The notes under the pieces: generated by a model
Seen by the model: only the letters and a program-made list of their open reading frames with translations
Databases searched by the model: none
What the model was told of the DNA's origin: nothing
Shown here: positions 52,516 through 61,958 of the stretch, piece after piece
Numbering within the stretch: position 1 is the first letter of the stretch
How the letters are laid out: the number at the start of each line of letters is the position of its first letter
Source: Mesobacillus harenae
Lineage (GTDB): Bacteria; Bacillota; Bacilli; Bacillales; Cytobacillaceae
Direction of reading: 5' to 3'
Length of the DNA: 64,000 bases
Assembly: GCF_013343715.1 (NCBI RefSeq)
Contig: NZ_JABUNR010000012.1
Span: forward strand, 1-64,000
Program-made: the position numbers and the translations under genes

Positions 52516-53511
52516 CTACTTTCTTTTTTGCAAATAATCAATTAAGCCCATTGCACTTACACTCAAGTCAAGTGACAAAATTTCAAAGGCCTGATGATTT
52601 CTATCAATGCCTTTCTCCAGTAAATAAATTGCAACTCTGTTTTGCAAGCGTTCTGTCGTCATAAAGACTTTTTCAAGGAATTCATTCCCTTCTAAAAAAG
52701 CACTCTCTGCTTCTTCTAAAAAGACTTTCAGCCAGTCCTCTACCTGCTTATAGACCTCCTCAGGATTAGAGGACATCCCATAATGACCAAAATAAATGTA
52801 TTTTAGGGAGAGACTTTTAAATAGCTCCAGCGAGTGTAGCATTTTCTCGGGACTAAACTGATTTGGAGACGTAGACGGAAGATAGAGCTCAATTCCTTCT
52901 CTTACTAGCTGCGGATATCGGATTCCCGCTGTATCTCCTGTAAACATACCTGATGTATTCGGATGGAAAATGCTGAAGTGGTGGTTAGAATGGCCAGGAC
53001 TATCATAAAACGTGAGAGTACAATCAGGTCCAATAGTTAGGGATTCACGGTCGTTTTTGACGATCAGCTGCTCACTGGCAACTGGTAAAATAGGGTCAAA
53101 TAATTCATCAAACCTTTCTCCATAAACGGACTTTGCACCAGCAATCAGCCTAGAAGGATCCTCTAAATGCCTGATGCCTTTTGGATGAACGACAACCTTC
53201 GCCTGAGGGCAATGGGTAAGCAGCAACCCTGCTCCGCCTGCATGATCCAAGTGGATGTGAGTAACTATAATGTATTTAACATTCTCGGGTGAGAGCCCCA
53301 GCAAATTTAATCCCTTAAGGATTTTGGGGACGGATGGGCTGGCGCAGGTTTCAATCAAAGTTAGATCTTGTTCTGTAAGAACGTAAGTACCAGTTCGTTC
53401 TTCCATCTTTAAATCGTAATCATCAATTAAATACAGATTTTCGGCTAACTTCTCTGGTTTTTGCAAAAAAACACTTCCTTTACATCCTTTTACTTGTACA
53501 ATCTCTCTCAT
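52516..53511 (-). CDS. MBL-fold metallohydrolase
   Basis: A 331-residue metallo-beta-lactamase-fold protein with THIHLDHAGG (HxHxDH), the DSPGHSNHH and FTGDTAG ligand segments and a C-terminal GHYG histidine. It belongs to the glyoxalase II-like hydrolases. The C-terminal helical extension (about 80 residues) is common in Bacillus members. The downstream glutaredoxin gene suggests a thiol-ester or redox-linked substrate, by inference only. Confidence 0.85.
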   Translation of the reverse strand: MREIVQVKGCKGSVFLQKPEKLAENLYLIDDYDLKMEERTGTYVLTEQDLTLIETCASPSVPKILKGLNLLGLSPENVKYIIVTHIHLDHAGGAGLLLTHCPQAKVVVHPKGIRHLEDPSRLIAGAKSVYGERFDELFDPILPVASEQLIVKNDRESLTIGPDCTLTFYDSPGHSNHHFSIFHPNTSGMFTGDTAGIRYPQLVREGIELYLPSTSPNQFSPEKMLHSLELFKSLSLKYIYFGHYGMSSNPEEVYKQVEDWLKVFLEEAESAFLEGNEFLEKVFMTTERLQNRVAIYLLEKGIDRNHQAFEILSLDLSVSAMGLIDYLQKRK

Positions 53512-53642
53512 TATTTTATTCTGTTAATATTGACATGTAAAGAAATGGGTTTGAATTTTCAGATTACATTCTTTACGGTATAGAAACAAATCAATAGTTA
53601 ATCCTATTGATAGTTGTTTCTTTGGTTGAAAGGAGAGGGAAT

Positions 53643-53879
53643 ATGTCACAGCTTCAAGGAATAATTACACGATTAAAAAACCTTCAGGAACAATCCAACG
53701 GAGGAGAACCGGCTCAGCGCTTTTTCGAGGTTAACGGTGAGCGTAAGTGCCAAGTAACATATCACCCGAAAACAGAAACATACGAATTGGAAGTATACTT
53801 GGAGAAGGAAAAGCCTAAAAAGTATCAATTCGACAATATCGATATGATTACGATCGAAATTTTTGATTTAATTCAGTAG
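53643..53879 (+). CDS. ykuJ: YkuJ-family protein
   Basis: ATG 53643 (MSQLQGIITRL) follows GGAGAGGG. The 78-residue product matches the length and motifs of B. subtilis YkuJ: RFFEVNGERKC, VTYHPKTETYELEVY and KYQFDNIDMITIEIFDL. It is a compact alpha/beta domain of unknown function. It is followed by a terminator, and the next B. subtilis neighbours ykuK and abbA are absent here. Confidence 0.88.
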   Translation: MSQLQGIITRLKNLQEQSNGGEPAQRFFEVNGERKCQVTYHPKTETYELEVYLEKEKPKKYQFDNIDMITIEIFDLIQ

Positions 53880-53882
53880 GAC

Positions 53883-53911
53883 AAAAAGAACTCGTCAAGA
53901 GTTCTTTTTTT
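53883..53911 (+). terminator. Terminator of ykuJ
   Basis: AAAAAGAACTC and GAGTTCTTTTT with a GTCAA loop and T-run. Confidence 0.9.
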
Positions 53912-54136
53912 ATTTGACTTTGTAATGGTTTAAGCTGATTCAACCCTAATGACATTAGTCTAACAACGCGCCTTCCAGCGGGAAAAGAGACATCGAGACC
54001 GTGAAAGTGAGGTGCGAATGAGATGGAAAAAGGCGGGTACAGTGAATCGGCAAGTAAATTCCATAGCCTTTTGTTGTTTAGGTAAGTAGAGCAACGAGAT
54101 TGAGGCATGCTAAGAATAAAAATGGGGGTGAGGCAT

Positions 54137-54280
54137 ATGATGCCATTCATACTTTGTCCTAAGTGCCATAATCAATCGGAGCTGGACAGGACCTTAACAG
54201 CTCAATCAAATCAAAATGTCATTTATAAATGTCCTAACTGCAGCTATGAGTTGAAAAATATAAAAACTAGCAAAGGCTGA
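54137..54280 (+). CDS. Zinc-ribbon micro-protein, 47 aa
   Basis: ATG 54137 (or 54140) has GGGGGTGAGG at 54124-54133. The product begins MMPFILCPKCHNQSE and has YKCPNCSYELKN near the end: two CxxC pairs 25 residues apart, the hallmark of a zinc ribbon. Such proteins bind nucleic acid or act as metal chaperones. It lies 77 bases upstream of darB on the same strand, so co-transcription is likely. Function unknown. It is shorter than the usual gene-calling cut-off. Confidence 0.6.
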   Translation: MMPFILCPKCHNQSELDRTLTAQSNQNVIYKCPNCSYELKNIKTSKG

Positions 54281-54357
54281 GCGCCAAAAACGCAAAAGTG
54301 AGGAAAACTGTGATAAAATAATGAGAGGTGAAATCAATTTTAGAGGAGTTTTCGGCA

Positions 54358-54801
54358 ATGATAAGTCTTCATAGCGGAGAGTTTTTAGAAATGAATGTTC
54401 AAGAATTAATGATCCCCTCTGAACGGGTCGCCCATGTCCAATTGGGCAATAATCTTGAACATGCGCTTTTGGTTCTGACAAAAAGCGGGTACACTGCTAT
54501 TCCTGTCTTAGACGTTCACTACCGTCTGCAGGGCTTGATCAGTACCCCGATCGTTATGGACGCAATTCTAGGGCTGCAGCGCATCGAATTTGATCAACTT
54601 GATCAAAAAAAGGTTGAGGAAGCGATGAACAGCAGCATTCCTAGGCTGAAAGCAAATTCTACAGTCCAGTCTTCATTAGCATTGTTAATCGACCATCCTT
54701 TTCTTTGCATAGAGGATGATGAGGAAGTATTCGTAGGAATTTTAACTAGAAGGACAGTATTGCAATTGTTAAATAATAACGTGCGGAGATTTAAAAAATA
54801 A
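54358..54801 (+). CDS. darB: CBS-domain c-di-AMP receptor DarB (YkuL)
   Basis: Starting at ATG 54358 (MISLHSGEF) gives 147 residues, the length of B. subtilis YkuL, and has AGAGGAG ten bases upstream; the ten codons before it are unsupported. Two CBS motifs are visible (ERVAHVQLGNNLEHALLVL then TAIPVLD; and the second block at LKANSTVQSSLALLIDHP). DarB binds cyclic di-AMP; the apo form stimulates Rel and pyruvate carboxylase in B. subtilis. A terminator follows. Confidence 0.92.
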   Translation: MISLHSGEFLEMNVQELMIPSERVAHVQLGNNLEHALLVLTKSGYTAIPVLDVHYRLQGLISTPIVMDAILGLQRIEFDQLDQKKVEEAMNSSIPRLKANSTVQSSLALLIDHPFLCIEDDEEVFVGILTRRTVLQLLNNNVRRFKK

Positions 54802-54804
54802 CAC

Positions 54805-54838
54805 TCAGCTCCCGAACATGGCCGGGGGCTGATTTTTT
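54805..54838 (+). terminator. Terminator of darB
   Basis: TCAGCTCCCG and CGGGGGCTGA form a stem with one mismatch, followed by six T residues. Confidence 0.85.
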
Positions 54839-54926
54839 GAGTACATAGGTTTTAAAATTTAGTAATATTATAAAAGTTATTTTGAATAATTTGTTGGAGT
54901 GCAATCTTTCTAGTGAGGTGAGAACT

Positions 54927-56450
54927 ATGGGGGAGGCTGCTGACAAGAGCAGTAAAAAGGGTGTTCGAGAGACAAAGCGGCCACTAGTATTAGCAACTGT
55001 AATGCTCGCTATGTTTATGGGAGCTATTGAAGCTACAATTGTATCAACAGCTATGCCTGCGATTGTAGGGGATCTCGGAGGCTTTACGCTGTACAGCTGG
55101 GTGTTTTCTGCTTATTTGTTAATGAATGCTGTTACCGTGTTGATTTATGGAAAGCTTTCTGACCTTTTTGGCCGCAAGCCAATCCTGACGTTCGGGATTG
55201 TCGTTTTCCTTATCGGGTCACTATTATGCGGATTTGCGAGTTCGATGGAATGGTTAATTGTTTCTCGGTTTATACAAGGATTTGGAGCAGGAGCGGTCAT
55301 GCCGATTGCTACCACAATCGTTGGAGATATCTATACAAAGGAAGAAAGAGCGAAGATTCAGGGCTATTTATCAAGTGTATGGGGAATCTCCGCAGTCATG
55401 GGACCTGCTATTGGCGGACTGCTAGTTGAATTTGTGAGCTGGAGATATGTCTTCTGGATCAATATTCCGCTTGGATTTTTGGCAATTGCGGGACTTTGGT
55501 TATTTTTAAATGAGAAGATTGAAAAGAAAAAACACAAGATCGATTATGCAGGAGCCATTCTGCTTACACTATCGATCAGCTCCTTAATGATTGTGCTAGT
55601 AGAAGGCGGCGCGAATTGGCCTTGGTCTTCAATTCAGGTACTGAGCCTTATAACAGTAAGTGTAATAGCGTTCGGATTGTTTATTTTCCAGGAAAAGAAA
55701 GCTCCAGAGCCGATGATGCCCTTCTCTATATGGAAAGAGCGAACTATTTTTGTGGCAAATGCAGCATCTCTCACGACAGGGGTAATGCTCATTGGAATAT
55801 CCAGTTTTTTACCTGCTTTTGTCCAGGGGGTTATGGAACGTTCTCCTATAGTAGCAGGGTTTACCTTAACAACAATGTCAATAGGCTGGCCAATTGCGGC
55901 TACTGTTGCTGGCAAGCTGCTGCTGCGGATCGGCTACCGAATGACTTCCCTTATTGGAGGTATCCTGCTCATCTTAGGCAGCATTATGTTTGTAACACTT
56001 ACCCCAGAGGCAGGACCTCTTTGGGCTGCTGCCGGCTCGTTTCTAGTTGGAGCGGGTATGGGAATGACAACAACATCTTTTATTGTGTCTATTCAGAGCT
56101 CTGTCAGTTGGCAACAGCGAGGGATTGCCACAGCTTCTAATATGTTTATGAGAAATCTGGGGAATACCATCGGGGCAGCACTCCTGGGAGGAATCCTAAA
56201 CAGCCAAATTCTAGCTTATATTAACGAGCATGGAGGCAAGGCTGGAGAAGGCTTAACAGTGGATTCTGCTAATGTTCTTTTAAATGCTGACGAGCGAAGC
56301 AGACTCCCTCAAGAAGTTAAGACTGTGCTGCAAGATGGTTTAACTTTTTCACTGCAGTCTGTTTATATCGGTGTTTTATTATTTGCTATTATTACCATTA
56401 TTTTAATAGTCTTTATTCCAAAGAAAGATCAAGAAACACAGGCCCAATGA
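54927..56450 (+). CDS. MFS multidrug transporter, DHA2/EmrB type
   Basis: ATG 54927 follows GAGGTGAGA. The 507-residue protein has fourteen membrane helices. Motifs are AIEATIVSTAMPAIVGDLGG (motif D1), GKLSDLFGRKPI (motif A) and GFGAGAVMPIATTIVGD (motif B). Drug:proton antiporters of this class export dyes, detergents and antibiotics. It lies between darB and ccpC, a place where B. subtilis has neither. No regulator of the TetR or MarR type is adjacent; the lysR-type gene downstream is ccpC. Confidence 0.9.
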   Translation: MGEAADKSSKKGVRETKRPLVLATVMLAMFMGAIEATIVSTAMPAIVGDLGGFTLYSWVFSAYLLMNAVTVLIYGKLSDLFGRKPILTFGIVVFLIGSLLCGFASSMEWLIVSRFIQGFGAGAVMPIATTIVGDIYTKEERAKIQGYLSSVWGISAVMGPAIGGLLVEFVSWRYVFWINIPLGFLAIAGLWLFLNEKIEKKKHKIDYAGAILLTLSISSLMIVLVEGGANWPWSSIQVLSLITVSVIAFGLFIFQEKKAPEPMMPFSIWKERTIFVANAASLTTGVMLIGISSFLPAFVQGVMERSPIVAGFTLTTMSIGWPIAATVAGKLLLRIGYRMTSLIGGILLILGSIMFVTLTPEAGPLWAAAGSFLVGAGMGMTTTSFIVSIQSSVSWQQRGIATASNMFMRNLGNTIGAALLGGILNSQILAYINEHGGKAGEGLTVDSANVLLNADERSRLPQEVKTVLQDGLTFSLQSVYIGVLLFAIITIILIVFIPKKDQETQAQ

Positions 56451-56473
56451 TTTATTTTTAGAGGAGGAGTTAA

Positions 56474-57358
56474 ATGTCTTCCCTGTCAGAATTTAATCTG
56501 TTATCAGTCCTTGCCCAGGAAATGAATATGAGAAAAGCTGCCGAGCGTTTATTTGTCTCGCAGCCCGCCTTATCACAAAGGCTTCAAACGCTCGAAAAAG
56601 AATGGGGCACTCAGCTGTTTATCCGCTCTCAAAAAGGTCTGACACTGACTCCTGAAGGCGAGCTTGTTATCCGGTTCGTTAACGAGGTGCTTTCAAAGGA
56701 AGACAAAGTTAGAGAATCCATCCATGCTTTAAATTCTGAAGTGCATGGGACACTTAAAATTGCAGTAGCTTCAATTGTTGGTCAGAATTGGCTTCCACAG
56801 GTGCTTAAGAAATTTATTAATAAACATCCACAGGCCAAAATATCTCTTATTACTGGCTGGAGCAGTGAGATTTTAAAGTCTCTTTATGAAGATCAAGCTC
56901 ATATTGGAATCATTAGGGGCACGCCTGATTGGAAGGGGGTCAAAATCCATCTGTTTAAGGACAGCCTGTACCTTGTTGATACAGTAATGACGAGGCCTGA
57001 ACAGGTGCTGGAAACAGACCGCCCCTTTATCCAGTTCAAAAGTGACTCTAATTACTATCAGGAAATACAGGATTGGTGGATGCGCCAGTTTAAGACTGCA
57101 CCGAAACGGACAGTGGTCGTCGATCAAATTGAAACCTGCAAACAGATGACATTTAACGGGATTGGCTATGCAATCCTGCCTGCAATTACGTTAAATGGTG
57201 AGGAGGAAAATATCTTTAAAATTCCTCTGCTAGATGAAAATAACGAACCGATTAAACGTGATACCTGGCTGCTTGGGTATGAATCTGCCTTTCAATTAAA
57301 GCAGGTTCAGGCGTTCATAGAGGTAGTTAAGGAATATATAGAAGAAACAGACCAATAA
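56474..57358 (+). CDS. ccpC: LysR-family regulator CcpC
   Basis: A 294-residue LysR protein. The helix-turn-helix reads LAQEMNMRKAAERLFVSQPALS and the effector region KISLITGWSSEILKSLYEDQ and IGIIRGTPDWKG, very similar to B. subtilis CcpC as I remember it. CcpC senses citrate and represses aconitase and citrate synthase genes. It starts 23 bases after the MFS stop, with GAGGAGGAG, so it may be co-transcribed with the pump. In B. subtilis ccpC follows ykuL. Confidence 0.93.
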   Translation: MSSLSEFNLLSVLAQEMNMRKAAERLFVSQPALSQRLQTLEKEWGTQLFIRSQKGLTLTPEGELVIRFVNEVLSKEDKVRESIHALNSEVHGTLKIAVASIVGQNWLPQVLKKFINKHPQAKISLITGWSSEILKSLYEDQAHIGIIRGTPDWKGVKIHLFKDSLYLVDTVMTRPEQVLETDRPFIQFKSDSNYYQEIQDWWMRQFKTAPKRTVVVDQIETCKQMTFNGIGYAILPAITLNGEEENIFKIPLLDENNEPIKRDTWLLGYESAFQLKQVQAFIEVVKEYIEETDQ

Positions 57359-57433
57359 CAAGGATGGTTTTTCTTGTTTTCATCTCTTTTGTTTGTTAAA
57401 GTATTTTTTAGTTATACATAAGGAGGAATTACA

Positions 57434-58144
57434 ATGAAAATGATGGATGCTAATGAAATTATCTCATTTATTCAAAATAGCAAAAAGTCTACCCCAGTTA
57501 AGGTGTATGTTAAGGGCAACTTAAAGGGTATCGACTTTGGAAATGAGTCAAAATCATTTATTTCAGGGAACAGTGGAGTTGTGTTTGGAGAATGGGCTGA
57601 AATTAACCAAGCCTTAGAAGCGAATCAAGGCAACATTGAAGATTTTGTTGTAGAGAATGATAGAAGAAACTCAGCTATCCCCCTTTTAGATATGAAAAAT
57701 ATTAAAGCTCGTATTGAGCCGGGTGCGATTATTCGTGACCAGGTTGAGATTGGTGATAACGCAGTTATTATGATGGGTGCAAGCATCAACATCGGAGCTG
57801 TAGTTGGTGAAGGTACCATGATCGATATGAACGTAGTTCTTGGCGGACGTGCAACAGTCGGGAAAAACTGCCATATAGGTGCAGGTTCTGTTCTTGCAGG
57901 TGTAATTGAGCCTCCTTCAGCAAAGCCTGTAATTGTTGAAGATGATGTAGTTATTGGTGCAAATGCAGTTGTCCTTGAAGGTGTAACTGTAGGTAAAGGT
58001 GCTGTTGTCGCAGCTGGAGCCATTGTAATTGATGATGTCCCTCCATACACTGTGGTCGCGGGTACTCCAGCTAAAGTTATCAAAGAAATTGACGAAAAAA
58101 CAAAATCAAAAACCGAAATAAAACAAGAACTCCGCCAGTTATAA
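57434..58144 (+). CDS. dapH: Tetrahydrodipicolinate N-acetyltransferase DapH
   Basis: AAGGAGGAA precedes ATG 57434. The 236-residue product starts [15 protein letters not shown] and carries a left-handed beta-helix of hexapeptide repeats from about residue 95 ([27 protein letters not shown]-type turns). It makes N-acetyl-tetrahydrodipicolinate, the entry step of the acetyl branch of diaminopimelate/lysine synthesis. DapL follows after a 252-base gap that holds an interspersed repeat; PatA is at 40456. Confidence 0.97.
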   Translation: MKMMDANEIISFIQNSKKSTPVKVYVKGNLKGIDFGNESKSFISGNSGVVFGEWAEINQALEANQGNIEDFVVENDRRNSAIPLLDMKNIKARIEPGAIIRDQVEIGDNAVIMMGASINIGAVVGEGTMIDMNVVLGGRATVGKNCHIGAGSVLAGVIEPPSAKPVIVEDDVVIGANAVVLEGVTVGKGAVVAAGAIVIDDVPPYTVVAGTPAKVIKEIDEKTKSKTEIKQELRQL

Positions 58145-58146
58145 AG

Positions 58147-58300
58147 AAAAGCGGAGGTGCCTTGAACAGCCCCGAAAAGCGCTGGAGAGCCAGAGGGTGA
58201 AAGTCGCTTTTTGACTTCGGCAGCTGGATCGAAGCGACTCGAGGGGCTAGCACCGCAGCCAGCCAAGAAAAGCGGAGCCGACTGACCAGGGGCGACTTGG
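58147..58300. repeat. Interspersed repeat between dapH and dapL
   Basis: AAAGCGGAGGTGCC...CAGCCCCG...GTGAAAGTCGCTTTTT...GATCGAAGCGACTCGAGGGGCTAGC...AAAGCGGAGCCGACTGACC is a GC-rich block that I recognise as a common Bacillus dispersed repeat (AAAGCGGAGGCGCC... type). GTCGCTTTTTGACTTCGG and CGAAGCGAC can form a hairpin. It interrupts the dapH-dapL pair, which in B. subtilis are close together. Confidence 0.65.
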
Positions 58301-58396
58301 ATACTCAATATTTTTCGTTAATGAGCGTGGATGATACATCCACGCTTTATTTCTACATAAAGAGAAGCTGAAAGCCAGCATCTAAAAGGAGATGGA

Positions 58397-59524
58397 ATGA
58401 TGACAATGCATCCGCTAGTCAAGATAAGACGGGACTTACATAGGATACCTGAATTAGGTTTTGAGGAGTTTAAGACACAGGCCTATTTATTAGACTGCAT
58501 TCGTTCTCTTAACAGCTCAATAATAGAAATAGAAACATGGAGGACAGGCATATTTGTCAAGATCAACGGCACAAACCCCTCTAAAACAATTGGTTATCGG
58601 GCAGATATCGATGGACTCCCTATTACAGAAGAAACGGGATGCAGCTTTGAATCTGAACACAAGGGAAATATGCACGCATGTGGACATGATGTTCATATGA
58701 CAATAGCGTTGGGACTTATTAACCACTTTGCATCAGCGCCGATAAAAGACAATCTCTTATTTATCTTTCAGCCAGCCGAAGAGGGACCCGGCGGGGCAGA
58801 ACCGATGCTGAAATCTGAAACAATGGCAAAATGGAGGCCAGATATGATAATGGGTCTGCATGTTGCACCAGAGTATCCGGTCGGAACCATTGCAACTAAG
58901 CCAGGTCTATTATTTGCTAATACTTCTGAGTTATTTATAGATTTAAAGGGGAAGGGCGGTCATGCTGCCTATCCTCATCAAACAAATGATATGATAGTCG
59001 CTGCTTGCTCACTAGTGACTCAACTGCAAAGTGTTGTGGCGAGGAATGTAGATCCGCTTGACAGTGCTGTAGTAACAATCGGTAAAATCACTAGCGGAAC
59101 GGTCCAAAATATCATTGCTGAAAAGGCGAGAATCGAAGGTACCATTCGTACTTTATCCAGTGAATCAATGGATAAGGTAAAAGATAGAGTTCGTGCTTTA
59201 GTAAAAGGAACAGAAATAGGTTACCAGTGCGAATCCGCAATTGATTTTGGGGCTATGTATTATCAAGTATTTAATGAGGAATCAATTACGATGGAATTTA
59301 TGGAGTATGTTCAGTCAACATCAGATATGAAGCTGGTTGAATGCCGGGAAGCAATGACTGGAGAAGACTTTGGTTATATGCTTAAAGAAATTCCAGGATT
59401 TATGTTTTGGCTAGGTGTTGAATCTGATTGGGGCCTGCATAATGCTAAGCTCTTTCCAAATGAAGATGTAATCGAAAAGGCAGTCAAATTTATTAGTGGT
59501 TACATTCAATATAAAGGGAATTAA
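58397..59524 (+). CDS. dapL: N-acetyldiaminopimelate deacetylase DapL
   Basis: A 375-residue M20-family zinc peptidase. [12 protein letters not shown] holds the metal ligand histidines, [13 protein letters not shown] the bridging and catalytic glutamates, and the lid domain has [20 protein letters not shown]. Late [11 protein letters not shown] completes the site. It removes acetate from N-acetyl-LL-diaminopimelate, the last step before DapF. Three in-frame ATGs (58397, 58400, 58406) follow AAAGGAG; I keep the first although 58400 is equally likely. Confidence 0.94.
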   Translation: MMTMHPLVKIRRDLHRIPELGFEEFKTQAYLLDCIRSLNSSIIEIETWRTGIFVKINGTNPSKTIGYRADIDGLPITEETGCSFESEHKGNMHACGHDVHMTIALGLINHFASAPIKDNLLFIFQPAEEGPGGAEPMLKSETMAKWRPDMIMGLHVAPEYPVGTIATKPGLLFANTSELFIDLKGKGGHAAYPHQTNDMIVAACSLVTQLQSVVARNVDPLDSAVVTIGKITSGTVQNIIAEKARIEGTIRTLSSESMDKVKDRVRALVKGTEIGYQCESAIDFGAMYYQVFNEESITMEFMEYVQSTSDMKLVECREAMTGEDFGYMLKEIPGFMFWLGVESDWGLHNAKLFPNEDVIEKAVKFISGYIQYKGN

Positions 59525-59550
59525 AAACCGGGAAGAATTCCGGTTTTTTT
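59523..59550 (+). terminator. Terminator of dapL
   Basis: AAAACCGG and CCGGTTTT with a short AT-rich loop and seven T residues, directly after the stop codon. Confidence 0.88.
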
Positions 59551-60185
59551 ATATTGTTAAATTCAGATAAATTTCTAAGAGATTCGGAGTCACCAATTTG
59601 AAGTTTGTCCAGTTAGAGAGTTATATTAAAATTTTTTAAATAGTATTGGTTTGCTGTTGACACGATCCATTCGGGTATAGGTGTATCAACTTAGCCATAT
59701 AGTATCAGCCTTGCACGTGAATAATCTTGCTGCGATTTCCAATGTGGCTCATAAAAATACAATAAATGTTTCGAGTAATAAGGGCAAATCGAGTATGATT
59801 TTGTCCTTTTTAGATTGCTCATATTTTACACTGCATATTTTATACTGGAAAAACAGTGGAACACTCGTATTCGGCCAGGGCTTAATCCCTGGCTGCTTGT
59901 GCTGTGAATGAGCCCTGTATTCGGACAAGGTCCAGTTCTTCGCTGCTTATGCAAGCCAAATGACCTCCACATTCGACTTACCCGAGCACATTCCCCCTCG
60001 TGCTGTCTGACTAGTCTTAAACTTGGTGGATATTTCCCACGAGTCTCATATATTTCAGACTTCATTAAGGTATACAGAACATTCTAAATTACAAAAAAAT
60101 CCTAAAATTCACTTATTACTGGAAATATATTTCGAAACCCGATATATTTATTTATACGTGCTTAAAAACCAAAGGGGGAGAACAG
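59551..60185. other. Long intergenic region with degenerate tandem repeats
   Basis: No gene is seen. The left third is AT-rich. From about 59860 to 60010 three copies of a loose unit of about 45-50 bases follow each other, each starting (GT)ATTCG and ending GCTGCTTGTGC/GCTGCTTATGC/TCGTGCTGTCTGA. The open frames crossing it (79 codons minus strand, for example) have no ribosome binding site. Nothing else of note is seen before yknU. Confidence 0.4.
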
Positions 60186-61940
60186 GTGGAAACTTTTCGG
60201 AAATTAAAGAAATTTTACTGGCCCTTCAAAGTATATTTTATTTGGTCAATAATGTTCCTGGTGGTTGTAACAGCGATAACAGTTGTTTATCCTATTGTGC
60301 TGCAAATTACCATAGACGAAGCAGTTCTTGGAGGAAGGTATGAGTTAATTCCGTTGCTTACTATTGGTTTTGTTGGAATTATGATTATAAAAGGTGCAGC
60401 TACATATATCTACCAATATACTGGAGATTTATTTGGAATCCATTCCGTTTACCAGCTTCGTAATTCCCTTTATGCAAAACTCCAATATCTATCCTTTAAA
60501 TACTACGATAATGCAAAAACCGGGGATCTTATGTCAAGACTGACAGCAGATGTGGAAGCATTTCGCTTCTTTTTATCATTTGGTTTTTCAGAACTGATCC
60601 GTTTCTGTTTGCTAATTTTAATTAGCTTTTCGGTAATGTTTTATTACTCTATCACTCTTACAATTGTTACTCTTATTACCCTGCCTTTCCTGGCAGTTGT
60701 TGTATTTAAATTTGATAAAGAGGTTCATCCTGCATTTAGAGGGATACGAAAGTCGTTTGGCAGTCTTAATACTAAAGTGCAGGAAAATATCAGTGGTATT
60801 AATACTGTAAAATCTCTATCTCGTGAAGACTTTGAAATCAAAAAATTTAATGATTCCAACAGAGACTATAAAGATAAGTATTTGTTCACATCAGAAATAT
60901 GGGCAAAATATTTTCCGTTAATGGAGCTCCTCGGGAACCTAAGCGTGGTTTTATTGCTCGGCTATGGCGGCTACCTCGTTATGGTAGAAGAGATCCTGCC
61001 TGGGGAACTAGTCGCCTTTTATAGCCTTCTCTGGTATATTATGTGGCCGATTATGAATCTCGGTTTTGTTATTAACCAATACTCGCAATCAAAAGCATCT
61101 GGCGAACGACTTCTGGAGATTTTAGAAGCTGAAGAGGAAATTGTGGAAAAGGACGGGGCTGTTCACGTATCTGCTTTTGAGGGTAATGTGGAATTCGATA
61201 ATGTGACTCTTCGTTATGGAGTTGATGACAAAGCAGCGATTTATAATCTTTCTTTTACTGCGAAACCGGGTAAGATCATTGGTTTAATTGGCTCCACGGG
61301 ATCAGGGAAGACCAGTATCACCCAGTTGCTGACCCGTTTTTATGAACCGAATGAGGGAGAAATACGGATTGATGGACAGGAAATCAGCAATTATTCAATC
61401 CAATCTTTAAGAGGGAATATTGGCATTGTTCTGCAAGAGTCGTTTCTATTTTCATCTTCAATTAAAGCGAATATCTCCTACGGCAGGCCTGAGGCAGAAA
61501 TGGATGACATAATCGATGCTGCTAAAAGAGCCCAAGCACATGATTTTATTTCAGCTCTTCCCGATGGATATGACACGATTCTTGGAGAAAGAGGGATGGG
61601 GCTCTCAGGAGGCCAGAAACAACGAATTGCGATTGCTCGGGCTATATGTGTAAATCCGAGTATTTTAATTTTGGATGATGCCACTAGCGCTGTAGATATG
61701 GAAACCGAATTTGAAATTCAAAAGGCTCTTAATGAAGTTATGAAAGGAAAAACAACTTTTATCATTGCACACCGGATTTCCTCCTTGCAATATGCAGATG
61801 AAATTCTAGTGCTAGAAGACGGCAGAATTGCCGAAAGAGGAAATCATAAACAGCTTGTTCAAAACGCAGGCCTATATCAAAGAATCTATGAATTGCAATA
61901 TAAAGATCGTGATAAATTACAACGTTCCTATACTAGCTAA
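60186..61940 (+). CDS. yknU: Half-size ABC exporter, subunit YknU
   Basis: GTG 60186 has AAGGGGGAG upstream. The 584-residue product has six membrane helices and a C-terminal ATPase: Walker A GSTGSGKTS (about 369-377), signature GLSGGQKQRIA, Walker B ILILDDATSAVD. The residue after the Walker B Asp is Asp where the catalytic Glu is expected, so this half probably carries the degenerate site. The length (584) and partner (604) match YknU (585) and YknV (604) of B. subtilis, a pair of half-transporters. Substrate unknown. YknV starts 18 bases downstream. Confidence 0.88.
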   Translation: METFRKLKKFYWPFKVYFIWSIMFLVVVTAITVVYPIVLQITIDEAVLGGRYELIPLLTIGFVGIMIIKGAATYIYQYTGDLFGIHSVYQLRNSLYAKLQYLSFKYYDNAKTGDLMSRLTADVEAFRFFLSFGFSELIRFCLLILISFSVMFYYSITLTIVTLITLPFLAVVVFKFDKEVHPAFRGIRKSFGSLNTKVQENISGINTVKSLSREDFEIKKFNDSNRDYKDKYLFTSEIWAKYFPLMELLGNLSVVLLLGYGGYLVMVEEILPGELVAFYSLLWYIMWPIMNLGFVINQYSQSKASGERLLEILEAEEEIVEKDGAVHVSAFEGNVEFDNVTLRYGVDDKAAIYNLSFTAKPGKIIGLIGSTGSGKTSITQLLTRFYEPNEGEIRIDGQEISNYSIQSLRGNIGIVLQESFLFSSSIKANISYGRPEAEMDDIIDAAKRAQAHDFISALPDGYDTILGERGMGLSGGQKQRIAIARAICVNPSILILDDATSAVDMETEFEIQKALNEVMKGKTTFIIAHRISSLQYADEILVLEDGRIAERGNHKQLVQNAGLYQRIYELQYKDRDKLQRSYTS

Positions 61941-61958
61941 AATTAAGGAGGTGCGCTC

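Noticed and set aside
57625..58308. 227-codon minus-strand frame antisense to dapH
   Set aside because: It is a mirror of the hexapeptide-repeat gene and the neighbouring repeat; dapH is clearly the coding strand.
59826..60065. 79-codon minus-strand frame across the tandem units before yknU
   Set aside because: No ribosome binding site and the frame is made of the repeat units, so it is not taken as a gene.
59551..60185. A CRISPR-like array in the gap before yknU
   Set aside because: The units are too degenerate and lack constant direct repeats with unique spacers; no cas genes are near.
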